A stretch of 64,000 bases of DNA, taken from the NCBI GenBank assembly GCA_963695405.1, contig CAVOGJ010000003.1:186001-250000 (forward strand), written 5' to 3'. Source of the DNA: CAVOGJ01 sp963695405 (lineage in GTDB: Bacteria; Planctomycetota; Planctomycetia; Pirellulales; Pirellulaceae). The position numbers and the translations under genes were made by a program. This document shows, one piece after another, positions 19,062 to 26,238 of this stretch (within the stretch, counting starts at the first letter, position 1; every line of letters starts with the position of its first letter). The notes beneath the pieces were generated by a model that saw only the letters and a list, made by a program, of their open reading frames with translations, was not told where the DNA came from and ran no database searches.

Positions 19062-20843
19062 TCAGGAAGCGTCCTGCCAGGCCTGCTGATACTCCTTCAG
19101 CACGGCAAGGATGTTCTGGCCTATCGTCTCACATTCCTTCTCTTCGACGTTCGCGAGTGCCACGCGGAGCGACCAGGCTGGGCCGGCAAATCCTTCTCCG
19201 GGCAGACAAACCGTCCCCCGATCTTCTGCCAAGCGAAATAGGAAGCCGAGAGGCCACTGCTTCTTTAACCAAGCGGCGAAATCCTCTCCATGTCGACGCT
19301 TCGCCAAATCGAGAATGTCAATGATGGCGTAGTAACGTGTCAGATCGTCGCCCGTTCTCTCGGGTGCACCGAGGGCAGTAAACAGGGCGTGCCACCGCTT
19401 GCTCAAAATACCGCGCAGCGACGCATTGTAGTCGCCTCGTTCGTCGAGCAGTTCGAACAAGCTGAAGAGGGACATGATTACTTGTTGAGGGCCGCTCAGC
19501 CCTCCCGTGTGCGCGAGAGCCACGTCGCGGGAATCCATCTCCAGCCGCTGATAGAACGGAATTTGGTTGGGCTTCGTGCTCACGATGCTGTAACGCTGCG
19601 CGAGTTCTTTCTTTATCTCCGCGCTATGTCGAGAAATGATACGATCCACAACACACTGGTCATGCACCGAGATGACACCCAACCGCCATCCCGTTACGCC
19701 GTGGTATTTCGAGAACGAGTAGCAACCGATGGTGTTCTCAGGAATCAGCTCAGCCAGCGTATGAAATTCTTCTACGAAGTTTGCATACACGGTGTCATTG
19801 ATAATCACCAAGTCGGGATTATCCTTCTTCACACATTCCGCCACCGTTTCTACGGTCTTGCGCGAAAGGGATACCGCGCCGGGATTTGACGGATTGATCA
19901 AGAAGAGAGCTTTCAGCTCTTTATCTTGAAGCACCTTACGCAATTGCTGTTGATCGACGTGCCAGCCCTGCCCTTCCACCGCTGGGATGTAAATTTCCTG
20001 CAGATCGAACGTGGCGAGGGCAGGAATCTCGAGATAGGGGGAAAAAATGGGCGTAAAAATGGCAACCTTGTCCCCCTCGTTCAGCACCCGGTTCATCTTC
20101 AACGATTCGAACACGTAGATCATCGCCGCGGTGGCACCCTCCGTGGCAAACAGCCTGAACGTTCCCTGTGGCGGCTGGTCACGGAAGAGGATCTTATTCA
20201 AGTAGGCATTCACGACATGTTCGTTAAACGGCAGGATACGTGACGGATCAGGGTAGAAGTCACCGTTGGTCGCGTCCACCAGTTGAAACGCCACCTCATC
20301 GGCAGGCATCTTGGTAATCTGGACCATGCGCTCGAACGCCTTTGTCAGGAAGGCGACTCCCGGCTGGTCGGCGCGTTGGGCGAGCCATGTTCGCAGCGAG
20401 TCGGCGAGACCTGCGGGGGAGATCCGCTGCCCCAGATCGGCGATGGGGCTGAGCTTGCCTGCCGTTTCCGCCGCAAAATGGACCAGTTCGGCGAACGCGT
20501 GCCTCGGCGTGGTACTCAGAAAGTTGGGATTGCCGCGTCCCGCGTTGATATAAGGCACCGAATTCAGCTTGGCGGCTTGCTGAGCTTTATCGATGAGGAT
20601 GTTCTTGACCTCAAAGGGACTTTCCTTGTCGAGTAAGTAGTTATGCTTCGGCAGGACAAAGCCGGGGTTCTCAAGCTGCAATTGACTTGCTGCTGCCGGC
20701 TCAATTCCAATGAGAGACGCGGCGACAGCGAGTGCCATACCGGCCCCAGTTGAAATCTTCAAGAACTCACGGCGATCCAGGCCGCCTTGACGTACTTTTT
20801 CCGCCAACTCCTCCAGCCAAAGTCGCTCTCGATTCTGATCCAT
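19062..20843 (-). CDS. aspD: Tat-exported bifunctional aspartate aminotransferase / L-aspartate 4-decarboxylase
   Basis: A 593-residue PLP enzyme of the AspD family: it removes the beta-carboxyl of aspartate to give alanine and CO2, with a side transamination activity. The PLP lysine is in CYSFSKYHGVTGWRLG, with LFLINPSNPGAVSLSRKTVE and IINDTVYANFVEEF as fold I strands. The start at ATG 20843 has AAAGGA upstream, unlike the GTG at 20879. The N-terminus has a twin-arginine signal, DRREFLKISTGAGMALAVAA, so the folded, cofactor-loaded enzyme should be exported. That is unusual for AspD, normally a cytoplasmic enzyme paired with an aspartate-alanine antiporter. It is followed closely by asparaginase. 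Confidence 0.88.
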   Translation of the reverse strand: MDQNRERLWLEELAEKVRQGGLDRREFLKISTGAGMALAVAASLIGIEPAAASQLQLENPGFVLPKHNYLLDKESPFEVKNILIDKAQQAAKLNSVPYINAGRGNPNFLSTTPRHAFAELVHFAAETAGKLSPIADLGQRISPAGLADSLRTWLAQRADQPGVAFLTKAFERMVQITKMPADEVAFQLVDATNGDFYPDPSRILPFNEHVVNAYLNKILFRDQPPQGTFRLFATEGATAAMIYVFESLKMNRVLNEGDKVAIFTPIFSPYLEIPALATFDLQEIYIPAVEGQGWHVDQQQLRKVLQDKELKALFLINPSNPGAVSLSRKTVETVAECVKKDNPDLVIINDTVYANFVEEFHTLAELIPENTIGCYSFSKYHGVTGWRLGVISVHDQCVVDRIISRHSAEIKKELAQRYSIVSTKPNQIPFYQRLEMDSRDVALAHTGGLSGPQQVIMSLFSLFELLDERGDYNASLRGILSKRWHALFTALGAPERTGDDLTRYYAIIDILDLAKRRHGEDFAAWLKKQWPLGFLFRLAEDRGTVCLPGEGFAGPAWSLRVALANVEEKECETIGQNILAVLKEYQQAWQDAS

Positions 20844-21107
20844 CCGTCTCGGTCCTTTCGCTGCGAGCGCGGCGGGCACTCAAACGCTGGTATCCACTCG
20901 CGTCGCGGGCCATCGAATGGTTTCCGCAGCAACGAAACCGGCGATAAATACAGACCAGCGTGGACAATCGCAGGCCAGCGCCGGTCGGCGCATAGACTCA
21001 GTTAGCGGCGTGACGCAACCACCGGCGGTGACTCAAGAGCGGACAGTATAAACAACGGCGGCTGGCTGGGAAATAACCGGGGTGTGGCCGCAGGGACGAA
21101 TTCCTCG

Positions 21108-21141
21108 CGAAACGACGGCGTTGTGCGCCACCATCGTTTCG
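21108..21141 (-). terminator. Strong hairpin after the porin gene
   Basis: CGAAACGA (21108-21115) pairs perfectly with TCGTTTCG (21134-21141) and an inner GGCG (21117-21120) pairs with CGCC (21126-21129). It lies 38 bases past the porin stop. No T-run follows on the minus strand, so it may be an mRNA-stabilising structure rather than a classical terminator. The rest of the 335-base gap up to the aspartate decarboxylase start shows nothing else. Confidence 0.4.
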
Positions 21142-21178
21142 GTGAGTCAGAAGAAAAAATGCCCCGAAAATAAAGCAA

Positions 21179-22807
21179 TTAGAAATTGTATTGAGCGGCA
21201 AACTGCAGGCGTCGAGCGCGGGCCGATTGGCCGTCAAGATTCTCGCGCTCACCCCAGAGATACTCGATCCCAAACCAGGTTCGACCGGTCGGCACCCAGA
21301 GTAGGTTTGTCGCCAAATATTTGGCTCCGGCGTAGGTGTCGCTGGGCTGAGTGTCGGTGACAGAATTAAAGTTCTCACCATAGACAAAATTTGAACACCA
21401 TTGCTTCGCCCACCAGTGTTCGTAGACAGCGTACCAGCCGACCGTATACAACGCCTCGAGGACACCGCTCGAGTTGAGCGCGGCATCGTTGCCCTGACCA
21501 TTCGGATCTTCTAAGTAGCGGGCGATGCCGTAGCCGGCTCCGTACTGACCCAGAATGCGACTCTTCGCCCAACCGGGAGGATTGTCGCCCGGCAAGGGGC
21601 TGGCCCCGTTCAACCACGCCCAAGGGTGAAAATCACCCGTCAGATTGACGCCATAACCCAGCACATCTTGCGAGGCGCCGACCGTCGGCTGATAGGTCAA
21701 CTGACGTGCCAGGCTGCTCAATTGGATATGCCCCAAGTTGCTATCGTAACGAAGGTGCGCGATCAAATCGGGTAACTGTTGGATCCGATCGCCCAAGGGA
21801 TTACCGCCGGCATCCACGGGAATGGAAATGTCGCTAAACGGCTGTTCCGCCGACAGAGCGATCTTTAGTCGCCTGGTCACTGGGAGCGTCATCCGCGCGA
21901 CGGATTGACGAATAAGAATCGTGGAACCGGGTCCTTCATAATCGATGACCAGCGGAAACACGTCGTAGTCCATGAAGGCGGACGCGTCCTGACCAAAGCG
22001 AAACAGGCCATAATCCACATAAGCAAATCGAAGTCGCAACGGAAACGATCCGAATACCTGTTGTGTGTTCCCGTTAAAGAAGTCGACCTGCATGTAGGTC
22101 TTGATGTCCCCGACTTCGCTCGGGGTGTGCGTTTCCCAATCGAGCCGCGAATAGCGAGGCGTGAAGTTGGCGTTCTGTCCTCTTTCGCCCGGTACCGGAA
22201 TCGTTGCGGTGACGAAATCAGCGGTAGACCCGATCGGGTTGTAGTCAAACATCGCGTCCAAGTGAATGAATCCGCCCCAGCGGTACGAGGTCGACGAACC
22301 GGGCACGATATAGGAGTTGTCGGCGGTACCTCGGCGAACAAATGCCGCGACTTCGTCTTCCGTCACGAAATCATCTTCCGACTGAATGGGCACGAATGCT
22401 GGGACACTCGGTCCCTCGCCGTTGCGTCGACGCACGTGGCCCGGCGGTCCGTATTCATGAACGCTGGCCGGCATCGCCTTGCGATGCGACAGTCCCTTCT
22501 TCTTTCTTTTCGGCCTTGTCGCCTTCCCACTTTCGTCTGTCCCGTCGATGCCATCTTCGTCGTCCGACCAGACAGGCCACATTTCGATGGTTTCCGTTTC
22601 CTCAAAGAGGGCATCAAAATTTGGCGTAACTTCGGCTGCGACGGATGCATCGGCCACCGCTTCCGGGATCATTTCTGGAGGGGTAATCGGCGGCAGCCGA
22701 ATCGGCATGGACTGACCATCGGCCGCATCGCTCGCCACCAGTAACCAACAACCGCAGAGGATCATCGCTGCGCGTGGTAGGTATAGTGATTGCTTTGGCC
22801 GTGGCAT
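21179..22807 (-). CDS. DcaP-like outer-membrane porin
   Basis: A 542-residue beta-barrel protein. I choose ATG 22807 (MPRPKQSLYLPRAAMILCG), which has GGAG seven bases upstream and opens a signal peptide ending near SDAADGQS. An acidic low-complexity and Lys-rich linker follows, then the barrel, rich in alternating aromatic strands such as YRWGGFIHLDAMFDYNPIG and DIKTYMQVDFFNGN. The C-terminus is QLQFAAQYNF-like (RRLQFAAQYNF), with the terminal phenylalanine expected of Omp85-assembled barrels. DcaP-type proteins pass small acids or peptides. Position directly upstream of the aspartate/asparagine enzymes suggests it imports their substrate, which is an inference. Confidence 0.8.
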   Translation of the reverse strand: MPRPKQSLYLPRAAMILCGCWLLVASDAADGQSMPIRLPPITPPEMIPEAVADASVAAEVTPNFDALFEETETIEMWPVWSDDEDGIDGTDESGKATRPKRKKKGLSHRKAMPASVHEYGPPGHVRRRNGEGPSVPAFVPIQSEDDFVTEDEVAAFVRRGTADNSYIVPGSSTSYRWGGFIHLDAMFDYNPIGSTADFVTATIPVPGERGQNANFTPRYSRLDWETHTPSEVGDIKTYMQVDFFNGNTQQVFGSFPLRLRFAYVDYGLFRFGQDASAFMDYDVFPLVIDYEGPGSTILIRQSVARMTLPVTRRLKIALSAEQPFSDISIPVDAGGNPLGDRIQQLPDLIAHLRYDSNLGHIQLSSLARQLTYQPTVGASQDVLGYGVNLTGDFHPWAWLNGASPLPGDNPPGWAKSRILGQYGAGYGIARYLEDPNGQGNDAALNSSGVLEALYTVGWYAVYEHWWAKQWCSNFVYGENFNSVTDTQPSDTYAGAKYLATNLLWVPTGRTWFGIEYLWGERENLDGQSARARRLQFAAQYNF

Positions 22808-23088
22808 CCGCGGCTCCGGGAGTTCCGACGTTCGCATAAGACTTCGAGACAGCGCGCTCATTCGGTTCAGAGTCCGCCAGCGCCGGATGGGCTGGCGACA
22901 GACGCGATGCGTGGGGCGGCGGGAGGGTAGTTTCTCGGTATGAAAAAGAAAAGCTGGCTACACCGCTGAGCTGGTGATTAGCGCGAAATGCCAGATTTCA
23001 CGTTTCTTTGTAGTGGCTCGCGGCACGGCGCTGCATGCGATGCGAAGCTGAGCAGCGAGCGGACTGCAAGGCCCGCAATGGGAAGTGC

Positions 23089-23835
23089 CTAGCCAGAGAT
23101 CAGCCGCATCTTGATTTGGAAGCCAAAGTCTTCCTTGGACGCCTTATCAAAGGGATCATTGCCATCCACCCAACTCGATTCCAACGAAGTCGGACCGAAA
23201 TCGGCTGACGTTCCGGCACAGGGGATCAGCGACCGGTTCCGCGAAGCACGAATGGCAAACGTTCCGCTCAAGGCATAGCAGCCCGTAAAAACCGGAGCAG
23301 CAAAGGGTCCGGCCTTGCAGTTGACGGAGAGGTCCTCACCACCTGTCAAGACGTGCGGTTCCACATTGGCCGCGACGACCATGTGCGGCCCCATGAAGAC
23401 GGTTGCGGAACCCACATCTTGGGCGACTTCACCGGCGGCCTTTACTGATTTCTCGTGAGTTTGGCCGCTCCGTAGTGTTCCGATCACGCGCGCCTCGAGG
23501 AGAAGACGCGCGCTCTTTTGACCGTGAAGTAAGATCTGAAAATCCTGATTCAATTGAAACGTAAGAGCTGCCTGCGACGGCTTCAGAGGATGACTGCGAG
23601 CCGCGGCGGCTCCGCGCATGGTCACAATCACAACATCGGCACTGGGTTGCTCGACGGACACCGTACCACCTTCCGCCAGCGCCGAATGTCCCGTGGTACG
23701 CGGGAGACACTCGCCGCTGCGATTGCCCAGCACAAATTCTGCTTTGGGTTCTGCGCCGGTCGCGCACCATGGTACCCACATCAGCAGCATGGCTGCCGAC
23801 ACGCCGATCATCGAGACTTTGCTTTTGGGTGGCAT
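23089..23835 (-). CDS. Exported hypothetical protein
   Basis: A 248-residue protein starting at ATG 23835 (MPPKSKVSMIGVSAAMLLM), with GGAG six bases upstream and a signal peptide ending near WCATGAEP. The mature part is beta-rich, without repeats or membrane helices, and contains two cysteine-bearing segments (VNCKAGPFAAPVFTGCYALS, SLIPCAGTSADFG). I do not recognise the family. It is on the same strand as the porin but 280 bases away, with no visible promoter boxes I would defend. Confidence 0.6.
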   Translation of the reverse strand: MPPKSKVSMIGVSAAMLLMWVPWCATGAEPKAEFVLGNRSGECLPRTTGHSALAEGGTVSVEQPSADVVIVTMRGAAAARSHPLKPSQAALTFQLNQDFQILLHGQKSARLLLEARVIGTLRSGQTHEKSVKAAGEVAQDVGSATVFMGPHMVVAANVEPHVLTGGEDLSVNCKAGPFAAPVFTGCYALSGTFAIRASRNRSLIPCAGTSADFGPTSLESSWVDGNDPFDKASKEDFGFQIKMRLISG

Positions 23836-24128
23836 TCGATCTCCAGTCCGAAGCGGCCGAGTGGGATGTTCGGCGATCGAATCTCTCGTGGCTAATGTTA
23901 CCGATCCTGGCGAATGCAGCTGACAGCACCAAAAGATGTCGACGCGGCCGCGGCCAGGAAGCCCGACTTCGCACCGCTGTAGTTCCCCGGATATCGGAGG
24001 TATCGGCATTCAGGGTCGTAACGGTTGAGCCGAAAATCCGCTGCGGGGGTCGCTCGCAATGGCGGCTGCGGAGCGGCACAACGACGGGGTAAGACGAAGG
24101 GGCCACCAGGGGACGCTGCCCAAACCAT

Positions 24129-24602
24129 TTATTTCTCAGCGGCCTGTTGCTTCGCCCACGCCTCACCGCGACGGTGCATCTCTTCGTCGCTGACATCCTC
24201 GACATGCGTGGCGATACCCCATTGCAGTCCGAAGGGATCAAGAACTTTTCCGTAGCGATCTCCCCAGAACATATCTCTCACGGGAACCAATTCCTGACAG
24301 CCGGCAGCAATCGCCTGTCGGAACGACGAGTCGCAATCCTCCACATAAAGGTGCAGAGACACGGGCGATCCACCCAGTGTTGCGGCTGACTTCAACTCCC
24401 ATTGCGGATTTTCCTGCGTGACCATCAATGTCGAATTGCCGATCCTCACCTCGCCGTGCATGAATGAGCCATCGGGTCCCATCATGCACATGCCACTTTC
24501 ACCACCAAACGCCTGGGCATAGAAATCCATCGCTTGCTGCCCGTCCTTGACAATGACATACGCATTAATCGAGTTGCACCCAGTGGGAATGGGCTGGACC
24601 AT
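24129..24602 (-). CDS. VOC-family (PhnB/glyoxalase-like) protein
   Basis: A 157-residue protein of the vicinal-oxygen-chelate superfamily, PhnB branch: NSINAYVIVKDGQQAMDFYA opens the first beta-alpha-beta module and VSLHLYVEDCDSSFRQAIAA the second, ending with the family's RYGKVLDPFGLQWGIATHVE. Members include glyoxalases, dioxygenases and bleomycin-resistance proteins; PhnB-like ones mostly have no proven reaction. The ATG at 24602 follows GGAGACGACC. It is 62 bases beyond the end of the redox operon's last gene in the same direction of transcription order, so it may be read from that operon, though no role there is obvious. Confidence 0.85.
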   Translation of the reverse strand: MVQPIPTGCNSINAYVIVKDGQQAMDFYAQAFGGESGMCMMGPDGSFMHGEVRIGNSTLMVTQENPQWELKSAATLGGSPVSLHLYVEDCDSSFRQAIAAGCQELVPVRDMFWGDRYGKVLDPFGLQWGIATHVEDVSDEEMHRRGEAWAKQQAAEK

Positions 24603-24664
24603 GGTCGTCTCCTATCGTTGCAAACAAGCTGTTATCGTGCCAACTGCCTCGGTCGCCAGGAATC

Positions 24665-26236
24665 CTAGCAAAACGAACGCCGTTGCACCATGATCGCACC
24701 CGTCGGACAAGCAGCGGCACACCGCGACGCGGCGGAACCGAGCGCCTCGTCCAACGTCACGCCGGGCGGTGGGCCGAGACGCGTTTCCATGCTGCGGCCA
24801 AAAAAGGATAAGCCCACGGCATCGGCTTCTTCGCGGGCGAGTTGAACACAGATGCCGCAAAGGATGCACTTCCCCGGCTCCAGCACCACGGTGTCACCAA
24901 CAATCCGGCCCTCAAAGCGGCGGTCGCTGTCGCGAAAGCGATGGGCATCGCAGTGGTACATGGCCGCATAATGATGCAGCCGACACGTATCGAGCGCAGC
25001 GCAATCACAGCCCAGACACCGTTCGGCCTCGCGTCGCGCCTGTGCGTCAGTCACGTCGCTGACAGGTAACTGGGTATGGACGCGGGGCGTGCTCGCTGCG
25101 CCTTCGCAAAAATCGCAGAGCTCACCTGAGGTCAGCCGCGCCAGCCGCGTCTCGAATTTGTGCTGTCGATCTGGCAGGACCGTTCCACGCAGCCAGGCAT
25201 CGATGCACTGCGCCGCCAGCTTACCTTCGGCCACGGATTGGACTACCAGAGGATAGGGACGAACTGCGTTGCCGGCGGCGAAGAGTCCCCGACGACTGGT
25301 CATGCGCGATCCGGCATCGATGCGAATGCCACTGCCGGTGGTTTCGATACCGACCGACGTGGCCCATGCCGCGTCGCTACGTCCGGTGGCCAGCAATACG
25401 GCGTCATAGTCTCTGACCAATTCATCCAGCGCGGATCGATCGTCGACGGGCGCGGTCAGTCGGGTCTCGGCACACGCTGCAAGCGCGGTCGCGGCCTCTT
25501 TTTGCAGCACGTCGCGGGGCAGCTGTTCCGTGGAAAACTCTGTCCGCAGTCTTCCTCCCAACTGACTGCCTTGTTCGATCAGCACACAGCGATGGCCAAG
25601 CCGAGCCAAATGGTAAGCGGCCGTGAGCCCCGTCGGGCCGCCACCGACAATGGCCAGCCGCTTGCCGGTATCCCCCGCGATCGGCGGACGATAGGGTACT
25701 GCCGAGCCTAAGTCTCGGTCCGCGACAAACTGCTTCACTTTGCAGATCGCTGCGGGACTATCGTGTTGGCCGCGGCGGCAGGCATGCTCGCAAACTTCGG
25801 GACAAACGCGACCCAGAATCGCCGGCAGCGCGATGTCTCGTTTTACGATTTCAATGGCCGTCTGATAATCACCCTCGGCCACATGGCGGAGCATATTGGG
25901 AATGTCCATGCGAGCGGGACAGGTGTTCTCGCAGGGCGCATGACAATCCCCCGCGTGGTCCGCCAACAATAGCTCGATGCCTGTGCGACGCAGTTCGTGG
26001 ATCTCGCCCGTTTCCGACTCGACACGCATCCCCTCCCGTACGGTGGTCGCACACGAGGGGACGACACCAGCCGCGCCATCCACCCGCACCAGGCAGCACA
26101 TGCAGGAGTGATTGGGGGCCTGTCCGTCGTGATAACACAAAGCCGGCACGTCGATGCCGATTTGCCGAATTGCCGAGAGCACGGATTGTCCCTCCGTAAC
26201 CTCCACAGTCGTGTCATCGATCCATACTCTAACCAT
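24665..26236 (-). CDS. Ferredoxin-GltD fusion flavoprotein (NuoG-N / glutamate-synthase small-subunit-like)
   Basis: A 523-residue protein, start ATG 26236, two bases after the NuoEF-like stop (TGA-CC-ATG), so coupled. Order of parts: a NuoG-type [2Fe-2S] domain (VPALCYHDGQAPNHSCMCCL); a Cys-rich GltD-type cluster domain (GDCHAPCENTCPARMDIPNM, GRVCPEVCEHACRRG); an FAD fold (KRLAIVGGGPTGLTAAYHLA) and a second nucleotide-binding half; then two C-terminal cluster regions (ERCLGCDCAAL, GKCILCGICVQLAREEADAV, CAAACPTGAI). This is the electron-input or bifurcation-type module seen beside HydB/NuoF-like subunits. No catalytic dehydrogenase subunit follows. Its partner is almost certainly the preceding gene product; the final acceptor is unknown. 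Confidence 0.85.
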   Translation of the reverse strand: MVRVWIDDTTVEVTEGQSVLSAIRQIGIDVPALCYHDGQAPNHSCMCCLVRVDGAAGVVPSCATTVREGMRVESETGEIHELRRTGIELLLADHAGDCHAPCENTCPARMDIPNMLRHVAEGDYQTAIEIVKRDIALPAILGRVCPEVCEHACRRGQHDSPAAICKVKQFVADRDLGSAVPYRPPIAGDTGKRLAIVGGGPTGLTAAYHLARLGHRCVLIEQGSQLGGRLRTEFSTEQLPRDVLQKEAATALAACAETRLTAPVDDRSALDELVRDYDAVLLATGRSDAAWATSVGIETTGSGIRIDAGSRMTSRRGLFAAGNAVRPYPLVVQSVAEGKLAAQCIDAWLRGTVLPDRQHKFETRLARLTSGELCDFCEGAASTPRVHTQLPVSDVTDAQARREAERCLGCDCAALDTCRLHHYAAMYHCDAHRFRDSDRRFEGRIVGDTVVLEPGKCILCGICVQLAREEADAVGLSFFGRSMETRLGPPPGVTLDEALGSAASRCAAACPTGAIMVQRRSFC

Positions 26237-26238
26237 GG

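Noticed and set aside
21905..22744. 279-codon plus-strand open frame
   Set aside because: Antisense to the porin gene, with low-complexity basic composition and no start signal.
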